The position numbers were made by a program, and so were the translations under genes. This document shows positions 34,681 to 47,057 of a stretch of 64,000 bases of DNA, in pieces. The stretch is from Zygnema cylindricum. Its lineage: Eukaryota > Streptophyta > Zygnematophyceae > Zygnematales > Zygnemataceae. The notes below the pieces were generated by a model. The model was not told the DNA's origin and did no database searches. It was given only the letters and a program-made list of their open reading frames with translations. Numbering within the stretch: the first letter of the stretch is position 1; each line of letters begins with the position of its first letter. Location: the NCBI GenBank assembly GCA_037447655.1, contig JBBHKE010002488.1, forward strand, positions 131,536-195,535, written 5' to 3'.

Positions 34681-35720
34681 TGTAGAGTGGACAGCTTCCA
34701 AGAAGCCTCTTGGATAACCCTGACCCCTTTGTGTTTCAGCAAGAACAACAACCACCTTGGCAGACAAAAACTCTGATGAACTTCACCCCTATGAAGGCAA
34801 GACTCCCCTGAGTCGATAGCAAAAAGAATCTCTGAATTTGCTCCCGTGAGCTGTAAGTTATGGAGGGTCAAAGTTGACCTTTTGTACAGAAGCTCTGTGG
34901 GAGAGAGGGTCCTATCTCCTAATTTTTCTAAGTCCTATTTCTCTCACAGACTCTATCTACTGATGTACGGAGCCAATGAGATTACACTTCCATACACAAA
35001 AGTACAGCTGTTGGTGTACTTTCTGTACGAACATTGTACGACATGGCCTAAATGTCGACACGTGGTATATCCCGATTTGCTCCCTTAATCCTCGGAGATG
35101 CCGCGATCCAATGTCATTCCGCCACGTGTCATCCTATGTGGCGATGACCAAAAACCGCCGAAATCCTCTTCCGCGATCTCAGCGTTTAATTCCGGCCGTC
35201 CGATTAAATTCACATTTAATCGTATTCGTAAATACATACGCGGTATTCGTTTCGCTAAAAAATTAAATGCGCGGTATTCGTTTCCAATCTATACTGTAAT
35301 CCGTACTTTTACATTAATGGATCTATGTCTCACGTAAACAGTTTCAGTTAAATGAATAATCCCACGTGTTAATGTTTAACTAAATATCAAACCCTATAAT
35401 ACGTAACACTAGGTCTAGACTTAACGGATAAGGCTACCGGCTAACGGCAAACTACCGTTCGGCAGGTACTACGATCAAATCCTGGAGGCATCATGTATTC
35501 TTTTAGTAAATAAACCCCTAATGGTAAAAAAACCAATATTTATATCCTGTAAACCTCTGGATAGCCTAGGTAGCCATGGCTCTAGCTTCCTCTCCAATTT
35601 CTTAGTGATTGCGACAAGTTTGAGAGTTGGAGAGAGAAGTTAGAGGTAGACTGCCTTGGCTTCTTTCTATATTTCTATTTAGACCTAGAAAATACTTTAA
35701 AAGGACTATTAATTTATACA
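34681..35720 (-). repeat. LTR-C, full-length solo copy
   Basis: On the minus strand it begins TGTATAAATTAATAG (from 35720) and ends CCACTCTACA (34681), so it has TG...CA ends and is 1,040 bp long. It carries the GTAC-rich segment and an ATTTTCTAGGTCT block near its start. Flanking pentamers (TCTTG and GTTGT) do not match, so no target duplication is visible. Confidence 0.65.
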
Positions 35721-35724
35721 GTTG

Positions 35725-36180
35725 TGCCAAGCCTAAAAAAATTGACTCAATCCTCGATAATCCTCCGTCAAGTCGGTGTTGTGTTATCGTGAGCCTTGTG
35801 TCAAGCTTCGCAATACATATTTCTAATATTGTGCCCAAATTTTCCACAATATTTTTGAGTTCGCATATTTTTCCTATGAGGGGTGAAATAGAGTAAACTT
35901 TGACTCACAACGCGCAAAGTTCATCTTTGACCTTCGTTGGAATTGGAATGTCGGCAATAGGGGTCCTTTCGTCATTATTCTCTTCCATTTGATGCACCGC
36001 TTCTGCGAAAGTTTGCCACTCCGGACCGCATTATTCTAATATTGTCAAAAAGAATGAAGTGGTAAAGTATGCATTGTCCGGAAAATCCCTTTGCATATGT
36101 GCAAGTTCTTGCCATATGGTTCGTCAAACAATGTTGGTTAGTAACTCGAGAATTTTTTGTGCTGAAATATCTCAAGTTTT
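35725..36180 (-). pseudogene. Unrecognised coding remnant
   Basis: On the minus strand a broken frame reads W-Q-E-L-A-H-M-Q-R-D-F-P-D-N-A-Y and A-E-A-V-H-Q-M-E-E-N-N-D, then after stops a helical part with L-D-T-R-L-T-I-T-Q-H-R-L-D-G. This could be a transposon accessory ORF. No known family is recognised. Confidence 0.25.
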
Positions 36181-36366
36181 GTCACTTCCACGTAAATTCC
36201 GTTGCATTCAAAACATGATAACATAAATTAATAATATTAAAAACATACCGCATGGTGTGTGAACATAGTGTTTTGAAGATTTGAGAGATTCAATATTTGC
36301 AATATTTTCGAAAACCCATAAAACAAAACAATTTCATTGAAAATAGAGTGTAATTACATATCAATT

Positions 36367-37348
36367 TGCAATTCTGTGTCCCCCATTGGATCACAGAATT
36401 CAGTAAGCCTCTAGATAGCTTTTGGCTAGCCCTCTTTCAATTTGGATCACTGCTACCCAAGCAGGCAAATAGACAATCTGACTGCACCTTTGTGCAGTAT
36501 GGACTCCCCTGAGTCCATAGCAAAAAGAATATCTGAAAGTGCCCAACTAGGCAATTAGTTATCAAGTGGCAAAGATGCCAATATTTATACAAGCTTGTTG
36601 GGAGAGAGGCGGCTACCTCCTCAATCCTGTAAGTCCTAAACCCCTCTCACAACCCCTTATCTACTGATGTACGAACCTATCAGAAGACTGTACAGTACAA
36701 AAAGGTACTAAGGCCGATGTACTTTCTACACGGCCTGTGTACAACAAGGCCATGGAGTGGACGTCTGTCTATTTCGAACTCGTTCTCATGTTCTCTGGGA
36801 TTTCCTCTTCTCAATGATACCTTGCCATGTGCCGCCAGGCCATGTCACGTCCAAATATTGCCAAAGCGGCCATTACGGGATCTCAGTGATAATGCGGGCC
36901 GTCGGATCCAAATCGACCTTAAATATTCGTCGTTCGGTACATTTGTTTCGTGCGTACTGAAAGTCAACTAGTTTCTATCTCTGCACTTTGTTTTCCCGTT
37001 AATCAGATTAATGATCTAGCTAATGTTTAAATAGAAATCAAACTCTATGTATCCTAACTAACTACAACGACAGGCTGGTAAGAGCTGACGACTACGCCTC
37101 GCTCTGCCGGTCAGAGGTTCGAGTCCTGCCAACTCAACCTTTTGTTCAGAGAGACTTAGGTCACTCTTTAGTCCTACTTATGGAACTCAGGGGGCCATGG
37201 CTCCACTGCCCTCTCTCTCTTTCAGTGACTACAACAAGTATGGGGGCTAGAGAGAGAAGGTGGAGGCAGACTGCCTAGGTTTTTCTTTTAGCTATTTTAA
37301 ATTATTAAGACCTAGAAAATACCTCCCCTAAATCTAGTGATTTCAACA
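36367..37348 (-). repeat. 3' LTR of element D
   Basis: On the minus strand it begins TGTTGAAATCACTAG and ends ACAGAATTGCA. A TATAAATA box lies at 36582-36589, and a type 1 tRNA-like segment with GGTTCGAGTCC at 37116-37126 (plus strand). Confidence 0.9.
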
Positions 37349-40300
37349 CTCCTTTTATTTTCTGGTCTAATTTTAGTTTCTCTTTTAAGCCATATTTCTC
37401 TGTACAATATTTTAGCTTGGGAGATGGCACCGGCTTTGTCATCATATCAGCCACCATTTCCCCATCACCCTTATGCACCAGATTCACAATTTTGTTTTCA
37501 ACCTTTTCCCTTACAAAACTCAATCTTATATCTATATGCTTAGCATTGAAATGATGTTTTAGATTGGCTGCAATTGCAATTGCAACTTGAATATCTTAAA
37601 ACACTTAATGCACTTCTTTGTTCATATACCCCAGTTCTTGCAATAAAGATTTGACCCACATCAGCTCTTTCACAGCAGAACAAGAAACCATGTACTCAGC
37701 CTCCATAGTGGAATGAGCAACCACCTTTTGTTGCTTACTACTCCAACAGCAAGCACCTTCCCCCACATATAACACATACCCAGAAGTGCATCTTCTCATA
37801 GGTGCATCCTTATAAGTGGCATCACTCCAAGTAGTGATGTTAGTGTGCTCCCCTCCCAGATGCAACCATAAATCCCTAGTTCCCACCAGGTATTTCATAA
37901 CATCTCTGGGCTCCCTCCCAATCTCTTTTCCTATGATCTTTTAGACTCCTACTGAGGACTCGAATTGCTACTGCTAAGTCCGGTCTGGTACAATTTATAA
38001 AAAAGATTAAACTTCCTACAGCATGTCTGTAAGTAATAGATTTCATAAACTGTCTTTTTTCTGGACTCATCTGATCATCTAAGATTATCACTCCTCCTTC
38101 TACACTCCCATCACTTACTTTTTTCAAGTCCATGGCAGTGGTATAAATGTTTGCCTTTTCCATTTGGAATTTCTCAAGCATATTTCCTAAAGCTTCTTTC
38201 TGAGTAAGTCTGATAATCCTCTTCTCCCTATCTCTTTCCATTTGAATTCCCAATATGTATTTTGCCTCCCCTAAATCCTTCATGTCAAATTTGCTTCTAA
38301 GATATTTCTTTAGCTTATTGATCTTTTCCATAGACTTACTTAACACCAGCAAATCATCCCTATAAATTGCAATGAAAATAACACCATTCTCATCCTCAAA
38401 CATGTAAATAGAATAGTCTGAACTTATTCGGACATATCCTAGACTGGTGAGAAACTCATCTAGTTTTTTATTCTATTGTCTAGGAGCCTGCTTCGGTCCA
38501 TATATGGACTTTATGAGTCTGCAGACTTTGCTCTCCTCTCCCTCCTCTACAAAACCCTCTGGTTGCCGCATGAGGATTTCTTCCTCTAGTTCACCGTTGA
38601 GAAAGGCGGTTTTAATATCCATCTGGTGTACTTCCATGTCTTCCGCTGCCGCCAGACTAAGGAGAATCCATACAGATGGGAATCGAACCACCAGAGCTAA
38701 AGTCTCCTCATAATCTATTCCCTCTTTTTGACTGAAGCCCTTTGCTACCAACCGAGCCTTATATCTTTCAATGATATTATCTAGGTTCAGTTTTTGTTCA
38801 AACACCCATTTGCACCCAATGGGTTTTCTGTCTGGAGGACAGTCCACCAACTCCCAGTTTTAGCTTGAATGATTGAAGCCATCTCATCATTTATGGCTCT
38901 GACCCATCTATCTTTCTCCGGATTGTCCATTGCATCTGAGTATGATTGAGGCTCATCTGGGTGAGATAGCTTTGTTACCTTGTGAGCAGCCTGTTTTTCT
39001 TGTAGCCTTTTGCTGCTCCTTCGTCCCCCCTCAAAGTCTGATGCTGGAATGGAGAGAAGTCTTGGGTTCCTCCGTATTGTCTCATTAGCTCCCCAATCCA
39101 TGAAAATCGGTCCGGCTCATCTTCCTCTTTCTCCTCAGAGTGTATAGAAATACGAGGAGATTCCTGTATATCTCTCCCATCTTTGATCTCTCGTGAATCT
39201 GCAATCATCTTTTCACTTGTGTCCCTTCTAGGAAGATCTGAGTCCTCCTCACTCTCGTACTCAAAACTGATTTTTATTTTCTTAGTGTATTTGAAGGGAT
39301 GGAATGACTTTCCTTCATCCATAACAACTAGATGCTTTACCATAATGATACCTTGTTTAGGCAAGTCATAGACTTTATATCCCTTGACATGCTTATCATA
39401 TCCCACAAAATATCATGGTTTTCTCTTAGCATCTAGTTTCCAGTTTTTCTTATCTGTGTCAAGACTGTAAAATTGACTACCGAATACTTTTAAGTGAGAA
39501 ATATCCGGTTTCCTTCCAACCCATCTCTTATAAGGTGTCATTCCTTTAATGGTTGTAGTTAGGACTCAAGTTTTAATGTAGTTAGCACAGTTCATGGCTT
39601 CTGCCCAAAATCTTCTTCCTGTCCTTGTCTACCAACATATTACATACACTATCTCCCAGAATCTGGTTTAACCTCTTAGCTACCCCATTTTGTTCTAGAT
39701 TATTTGGTACAGTTTTCTGATGCTGAACTCCCTCATCTTTCAAGTATTCCTCAAACTGGTTAGAGGTGTACTCTCCCCCATTATCACTCTTTATTCACTT
39801 AATGGGGGTTCCGTGCAACTTCTCACTCCTGGCTTTGTATTTTTTGAAGTACTTTGGTGTTTCAGACTTTCTTTTTAGGAAATAAACTCTAGAATATCTG
39901 GACCACTCATCAGTTATTGTCAGCATATACCTCTTTCCCTTAATCGAAGGTACTCTTGCTGGTCCCCAAATATCTGTGTGGACCAGATCTAGTACTTTCT
40001 CACCTCTATATGTGGTAGTTTTTAGGAAAGGGCAGTCTGTGAGCCTTTCCTTGGGCACAACCACTACAATCATCCATCATTTCATTATCCCCAAACTGAA
40101 TGCCTTCCACTACACCAAGCTTCTTCATTTCCCTCAACCTATCAAAATGCACATGCCCCAAACGCTTATGCAAGATCATCAAGCTCGGGACACCACCATA
40201 GTAAGCACTTTTCTTTTCATTACTCAGGTTAAGCCTAAACATTCCTTGGTTACCCTTATCTGCTGTGAAGTAGACTTCATCTCCATACTTAGCTGTAAAG

Positions 40301-40580
40301 ACTCCATTTCTACTGAAGGTATCAAAATCCTTGTCATCTAATACAGAAGTAGATACAAGATTTTTACTCAACTGAGAAATGTAGAGTACATCTGAAAAGG
40401 TGAGTATGGAAGTCTTACCCTCCACTAAGACTTTCAGATCTACCGAGCCCACTAGATCTGTAGTAACTACTCTCCCATCTCCATACTCTATTTCTACAAT
40501 AGGGATCTTTCTTAGCTTATTGAAGAAGTGCCTGTCACGACATATATGCATAGATGCACCTGAATCGATGATCCATCCTT
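37349..40580 (-). pseudogene. pol of element D (broken)
   Basis: Protease W-I-I-D-S-G-A-S lies near 40570. Integrase spans 40551-39560 with an intact finger (C-S-G-C-A-Q-G-K) and D1 (H-T-D-I-W-G-P). The catalytic Glu is changed to Lys (N-G-V-A-K-R-L), and a stop precedes D2. RT/RNase H spans about 38900-37400. The usual Y-V-D-D is altered to Y-R-D-D (about 38355), which would inactivate RT. RNase H keeps W-S-D-A-T-Y. Confidence 0.85.
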
Positions 40581-40780
40581 CATGTGGAGCTTCTCAAATG
40601 GCTCCAAGAGCACACTTTTGTTTCCGAGGGATCTCCTCCTCCTCAAGATTCTCGTCGAGAAGAAGCTCCCCATCCTCCTCCTTAGAGGACTCGTCCTCCT
40701 CAGTCTCTCCTCTTACTCGTGTGACCACAAGTGCCATATTCTTCCCTCCGGAAAAACCCCCTCCACGATTTTCTTGAAGC

Positions 40781-41953
40781 TCTTGATATTTGAGTATTTT
40801 CTAGGTCTGTATTATAATAGGAAAAAGGTAGAGGCTGTCTCCCTATAACCCCCTTCTCTAAGCCCCCACACTTGTTGTAGTCACTGAAAGCTAGGTAGGG
40901 TGATAGAGCCATGGCTGCCTAAAGCTTTCTAGTAGACAGGTAGCAGAAAATTGATGGGTTTACCAAAAGTATTCACGGACCCAGGAATTGATCCTCGTAC
41001 GTGTCGTCTTTGAATGTAGTCGTTAGCTTTAACCGTTACGTCTAGGACCAATGGTAGGATATATACGGTTTGATAAATATATAAATAGTTACACGTACAC
41101 TAATTCATTTAACGGGAAATGGATATGTAGTGCATAGATGCAGTTCTGTATAGTACAGAATACGATAGGTGACGAAAAAGATACCGCGCATTTGTTTCGA
41201 TAGCGAAACAAATACATCGCATATATTTTCGTCTGCTACAATTAAAATCTAATTCTGATCGGACGGCAACGATATATGTTGAGATCACGAAATGGGTTTT
41301 CGGCGGTTTACGGTCAACCTAATTTCTATTGACACGTGGCACGACCACATTGGCTTGCGGCATCTCAGGGGATAATTAGAACGAGTCACCATATGGCATG
41401 TGTCGATTTTTTGGCCATGTCGTACAATGGCCGTACAAAAGGTACACCGACACTTGTACCTTTATGTACTTTACAGTATTGCAATTGGGTCGTACCTTAG
41501 TACTACGGGGTTTAGAGAGGGGGTTTTAGGACTTAAAATATTTTGGTAGGTAAACACCTCTCTCCCACAGAGCATGTGTATAAAAGGCAAACTTTAGCTA
41601 GCCATAACTATTAATTTACTTGGCCATCTTCAGTGATTCTTTTTGATGCAGACTTAGGGGAGTCCAAGCTACACAGAGGTGTAGTCGGTCTGAGTTTTTT
41701 CTTGCGTGGGTGGTTGTATTTCTAAGAGAAAGTCAAAGTGGGTGAATGAATCCTAATCACATATTCTAACTTTGCATTCTGAGGTGGAACCGAGCACAAA
41801 AAAAGTCTTGTTTCACAGGGGTGAAGCTTTAATGGGGTTTTGATTGTCAAGGGGTCAATCATTTGAGTTTATATAAACTTGGAGTCAGCATTATCTAGAT
41901 TAACTTCTTTTGATATGCGAATTCTGTGTGGCAATGGAGCCCATAGAATTTTA
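40781..41953 (+). repeat. 5' LTR of element E
   Basis: It begins TCTTGATATTTGAG (the 3' LTR has TGTTGATATTTGAG) and ends ATAGAATTTTA. It carries a decayed type 2 hairpin near 40973-41015 and a TATA box at 41579-41587. Confidence 0.85.
41579..41587 (+). promoter_or_regulatory. TATA box of the element E LTR promoter
   Basis: TATAAAAGG, also conserved in the 3' LTR at 44334-44342. It lies about 800 bp into the LTR, so U3 is long, and it places the tRNA-like hairpin in U3. Confidence 0.6.
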
Positions 41954-42890
41954 GTTTATGGGCCCACCATCTAGGGTACCTATTTTTGATGGAATAGACT
42001 TTACTTATTGGGAGTTACAATGGAGGGATTGCTTTTCGAGAAGCAGTTATGGGGAATTGTTTCGGGACAAGTGAGATGTCTGCCACCTAGCTTAGGAGGA
42101 GCTTACTATGGAGAATCATTTGAGGCTGCCCAGAATATCAACCGGAGATTAGATGCAACAAAAGGTGAAGGGAAAAACCTTGCCGTGGAAGGGAAAATAG
42201 GGTAGAAGGAAAAAAGGGAGAGCTATGGTGAGGGGAGCTAGGCTCTCACCTATGGTACCACTTGTAGGGATTAAAACTGAAGAAAATGACAGAAAAATAT
42301 GGGAATACAAAAACACTATAGCAAAGCTTCTCATACTTAGAAACGTGTCTAAGTCCATAGCTATCACTCTTATAAACTTAAAGAAGTCTTCAAAGAATGG
42401 GAAGCACTAACTCAGATTTATAAGAGTGAGACTATACAAAGGGAACAGTTAGTAAAACAAGAAATAGAGGCCAATGTTTATAAAGGCGGTAGCATGATAG
42501 AATTTTGCAATGATATTGCTGCATTATATGTTGAGCTTGCTAGAGCAGGTCATGTAGAATCTGGGGTGAGAAAGATTAACACATTAATCATGAAACTTCT
42601 AGATGCGTACGAAGACATCATTTACCGTATGCAGGCAATGGATTGCTTATTGTGGACTTGGAGCATTACCATGGGGATGATTTTTGTGAGGGAAAGCATT
42701 TTGGAACTTCGAAGGGGAAGTGACAAGGTGAATGCATATACAGCTGGTGGTGATTGGCCGAAACGTGATTTGAGGAACGACAGTGACGAGCGGAAGCGTA
42801 ATGTAAGGAAGAAAAACAAAGGTAAACCTTATCGAAACTTCGGTAGAAAGAGAGGGAGAGGAAAAGGCTTTAAGGGTTTGCCGCCATAAA
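41954..42890 (+). pseudogene. gag of element E
   Basis: It starts M-G-P-P-S-R-V-P-I-F-D at the PBS ATG (41958-41960). An early frameshift (about 42015) and another near 42200 precede a long open stretch with N-T-I-A-K-L-L-I-L-R and K-I-N-T-L-I-M-K-L. The Lys/Arg-rich C-terminus ends at 42887, and the zinc knuckle remnant (K-P-G-H-Y) follows out of frame. Confidence 0.75.
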
Positions 42891-43145
42891 ACCGGGTCAC
42901 TATAAAGTGCTGTTTGGAAGTTAGTATGAATAAAGGAAAAGGATAAATCTTGGATAATCTAGTCGGAAAAAATCTAAAATTGAAGACAACAATGGCACCG
43001 ATTATAAAGGAAAAGGGAGAGTACGAGGGTTAGACGTAGATAACGAGTGTAGAAAGTATGACCGAGAGAAAGTCGGATCCGGATCAGGAAAAAAAAAAGG
43101 ATTCGTATTCGTTGGATAGGAGATTACGGATCGAAAGCAAACAGT

Positions 43146-43556
43146 TTGGATAGAAATAAAAGGTTCGGGAGAATAGAGGATAAATTAGAAAGAGAGAGTG
43201 GAAAGAAATCCATGGGAGAGAGTGAGGAAAATTTAATTTTTGGGGGTAATGGGTTTGACATCACTCAAGGGAGTGATGGCATTTATGAAGGTGTGCTTGT
43301 AAAAGGGTTAGCACCTGGGCATGTGGTGCAGATTGGAGATGGGGTTGGCTATTTGAATTGCAAGAGGGAAATCGGATTTAGTGTGGATAGAAAAGAGATG
43401 AGGTGGATAAAATCTTTGCTCCGATTTATGAAATGTGGGATGCTAAATAAAATGTGTGATGCAATTATTTCGGTTCATCTAATGCACTGTTTCAAGTACG
43501 AGAGTATTTTCTTAAAGTTTTATGAAAAGAAAAGGAAAAGAAATAAAAAAAAATGA
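43146..43556 (+). pseudogene. RNase H relic ORF of element E
   Basis: The 136-residue open frame aligns with copia RNase H: F-D-I-T-Q-G-S-D-G-I-Y stands for H-T-D-I-T-T-W-S-D-A-S-Y, and M-R-W-I-K-S-L-L stands for L-M-W-V-K-S-L-L. The catalytic Glu region (M-E-A-E-Y-M) is gone and D-N-Q-A-A is changed, so it cannot be an active nuclease. The same ORF occurs in element G. Confidence 0.7.
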
Positions 43557-43624
43557 GGGAAAGAGAGTGTGTGTTTATATGTGTGCGGGAGACGAAAGGA
43601 AAATAGACTAGAAAATAAGGGGAG

Positions 43625-44708
43625 TGTTGATATTTGAGTATTTTTTAGGTCTGTATTATAATAGGAAAAAGGTAGAGGCAGTCTGCCTCTAACTCCCTTC
43701 TCCAAGCCCCCACACTTGTTGTAGTCGGTGAAGGCTAGGTAGGGTGATAGAACCATGGCTGCCTAAAGCTTTCTAGCAGACAGGTAGCAGAAAATAAATG
43801 CGTTTACCAAAAGTATTGACGGACCCAAGAATTGATCCTGGTACGTGTCGTCGCTCAATATAGTCGTTAACTTTAACCATTATGTCTAGGACCAATGCTA
43901 TGATATATAGTGTTTAATAAATATATAAATAGTTACATGTAGACTAATTCATTTAACGGGAAATGGTTATGTAGTGCCTAGATGCAGTTCTGTGTAGTAC
44001 GGAATACGATAGGTGACGAAAAGGATACCGCGCATTTGTTTCAATAGCAAAACAAATACCGCACATATATTTTCGACGGCTACAATTGAAATCTAATTTT
44101 GATCGGAAGGCCGCGATATATGCCGAGATAATAAGAACGAGTCAGCATATGACATATGTCAATTTTTTGGCCATGTCGTACTATGGTCGTACAAAAGGTA
44201 CATCGACACCTGTACCTTTATGTACTTTACAGTATCGCGACTGGGTGTACCTCAGTACTAGGGGGTTTAGAGAGGGGGTTTTAGGACTAAGAATATTTTG
44301 GTACGTAAGCACCTCTCTCCCAGAGAGCATGTGTATAAAAGGCAAACTTTGGCCAGCCATAACTATTAATTTACTTGGCCATTTTCAGTGATTATTTTTG
44401 TTGCGGACTTAAGGGAGTCCAAGCTACTCATAGGTGTAGTCGGTCAGAGTTTTTGTTTGCCTAGGTGGCTGCATTTCTAAGGGAAAGTCAAAGTGGGTGA
44501 ATGTATCCAAATCACATATTCTAACTTTGCATTCAGTGGTGGAATTGAGCACACAGAAAGTCTTGTTTCACAAGGGTGAAGCTTTAATGGGGTTTTGATT
44601 GTCAAGGGGTCAATCATTTGGGTTTATATAAACTTGGAGTCGGCACTATCTAGATTAGTTTTTTTTGATCTGCAAATTCTGTGTGGCAATGGAGCCCATA
44701 GAATTTCA
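43625..44708 (+). repeat. 3' LTR of element E
   Basis: It follows the polypurine tract AATAAGGGGAG, begins TGTTGATATTTGAG and ends ATAGAATTTCA. Confidence 0.88.
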
Positions 44709-45635
44709 GAACCATCAACTCTGACAGCTTGATGCAATCAACTATGAAGTGTCCCGTCTTTTTCAGAAATGACAAAGACCCTTTGGGGGCCTACGTTCTC
44801 GAGATTGATCTCTTTCTCCTTTGAAGTTGTTGTACAGCTTCTTCGGATCCTTCTTCCACCGCTCCGTTTCGGCAGCTAGAGCTTGAACACTCTTACCTCC
44901 TATACGGATCTCAATAGTGTTCTCCTGCACGAATATCATTCGGACCACGGTGTTCCACTTCCAAGAACTGTCATCCATTTCTTGCACTCGGTACAGTATG
45001 TTTTCATACTCCTTAGGCAGCTTCATGATGAGAGTGTTAACTTTCATCTTTATTCTGCTTGTCCATCCGGCACTCTCCATCTTTTTATGAAGGCAAAGGA
45101 GACCATTACAGTAATCTAACATCTTCCCTCCTTTGTAAGTATAATTCCCCAACCTTTGCTTCGCTAGTTGGAGCTCCTGAATGGTACTCGCTCTATATTC
45201 TCCACTAAAGTCATCCACAACTCCGCGGCCTTGAAGATGTGAAGATGAGAGGTCGATAAAGCTTGAGTGAGGTGCCTGAGAATGAAATGCCTGGCATTCA
45301 TGTTGGTGTACTCCCACATATGAATATCATTTTCCTCGGTCTTCACGACCACCGCTCCAAGTGCCGTGGCAATAGGAGTGAGAGGTGTTTCCTTTCCTTT
45401 CCCTTTTTTGGACACATTGCTGTCCCCATCGTCTGTCTCCTCTGTTGGAGCAGATGCTGCTGCAGAAAACCTCACTCCATCGAACCCTGGTGGGGTCCCT
45501 TGAGATGGACGTTTCACTCGTCCAATGATGATATCCCAGTATCGTTTTCCACACAATGCCCCTCTCATCATGGCTTCCCAGTAAATGAACCCAGATCCGT
45601 TCAAGATGGGCACCCTAGAGGGTGGGCCCATAATT

Positions 45636-46631
45636 TGCAATTTTGTGTCCCCCATTGGATCATATAATTTAAGAAGCCTCTAGATAGCTTTTGGCTAGCC
45701 TTCTTTCAATTTCGATCACTGCTACCTTAGCAGGCAAATAGACAATCTGACTTCACTTGTGTGCAGTCAGGACTCCCTTGAGTCCAGAGGAAAAAACATC
45801 TTTAAAAGTGCCCAACCAGGCAATTAGTTATGAAGTGGCAATGATGCCAATATTTATACAAGCTTGTTCGGAGAGAGGCGGCTACCTCCTCAATCCTCGA
45901 AGTCCTAAACCCCTCTCAAAACCCTTTATCTACTGATGTATGAACTAATCAGAAGATTTTACAGTACAGAAAGGTACTAAGGTCGATGTACTTTCTTTAC
46001 GGCCTATGTACAACAAAGCCATGGAGTGGACGTTTATCTCCTTTGAAGTCGTTCTCATGCTATCCGAGATTTCCTCTTCTCAATGATATCTTGCCACGTG
46101 TCGCCAAGCCATGATACGTCAGACAACCGCCAAGGCGGCCATTACACGACCTGGGTGATGATGAAGGCCGTCGAATCCAAATCGGCTTTAAATGCTCGCT
46201 GTTCAAAAACAAATCTGCGATACATTTGTTTCGTGCGTACTGAAAGTCAACTAGTTTCTATGTCCGCACTTTGTTATCCCGTTTATCAGATTAATGATCT
46301 AACTAATGTTTAAATATAAATCAATCCCTATGTATCCTAACGGACTACTACGACAAACCGGTAAGAGCTGACGGCTACGCCTCGCTCTGCCAGTCAGAGG
46401 TTCGAGTCATGCCGACTCAACCTTTTGTTGAGAGTGACTTAGTTCACTCTTTATTCTTGCCTCTGGAACAGAGGTAGCCATGGCTACACCGCCCTCTCTC
46501 TCCTACAGTGACTACAACAAGTATGGGGGCTCTAGAGAGAAGGTGGAGGCAGAATGCCTAGGTTTTTCTTTTAGCTAATTTAACTAATTAAGACCTAGAA
46601 AGTACCTCCCCTAAATCTAATGATTTCAACA
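45636..46631 (-). repeat. 5' LTR of element D
   Basis: It is the counterpart of the LTR at 36367-37348, with a TATAAATA box at 45851-45858 and a type 1 tRNA-like segment near 46350-46435. The adjoining PBS (45621-45635) reads AATTATGGGCCCACC on the minus strand. Confidence 0.9.
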
Positions 46632-46636
46632 CAATT

Positions 46637-47057
46637 AATCTCTCACTCCCTCTATTTTGAAGGTCATTCACAGAGCAAATCAATCTTCAAAGCATCGAAT
46701 GGAATGCAACAAAAATGTGTTTTTATTATAACACGACCACAAATGTGGTACAAAGGTGGTAGTCACTGTAAAGTTCGTGGGAACAGTCTACCATATCTAT
46801 ATTTCTCTATCCTCTACAAACTTCCTACGGGGTGTACAAAATTTAACCTTTTTTCTCCATATTAACTAAATTATAATCTACGGTATGAAGTTTATTAATA
46901 TTATCAAGTTATATGAATTCTAAGAATGTGGATACTAAAGTTATTTTATTCCCTTTTTTTTCCGCATTGTCGCTCTTTCTCTTTATACCCTGTTTTTTAT
47001 TTACTCCTTTCATCCCTCTCATTGCGGCTCTATATCTTTGTGGTGACGAGCCGGTTG
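46637..47057. other. Flank of element D, no recognised feature
   Basis: AT-rich sequence without coding or repeat signals, ending at the minisatellite. Confidence 0.4.

Larger units (their letters stand above)
40781..44708 (+). mobile_element. Copia element E, gag-only non-autonomous, nested in D
   Basis: The LTRs are 40781-41953 and 43625-44708. Flanking pentamers GAAGC (40776-40780) and GAACC (44709-44713) match at four of five positions, a slightly decayed target duplication. The internal region is only 1.67 kb: PBS, gag, then an RNase H relic. Protease, integrase and RT are absent. The 3' LTR lacks about 88 bp that the 5' LTR has. Confidence 0.88.
40581..45631 (-). pseudogene. gag of element D, split by element E
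   Basis: The frame starts M-G-P-P-S-R-V-P at 45631 inside the PBS. It runs with a frameshift near 45170 to 44763, where the first zinc-knuckle Cys region hits a stop. Element E separates it from its C-terminal acidic linker (40780-40600), which still reads toward the protease. Confidence 0.8.
36367..46631 (-). mobile_element. Copia element D, complete, interrupted by nested element E
   Basis: The target duplication CAATT is at 36362-36366 and 46632-46636. The 5' LTR is 45636-46631 and the 3' LTR is 36367-37348. Without the 3.9-kb nested E insertion, D is about 6.3 kb, the same as A. Coding is broken. Confidence 0.93.
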
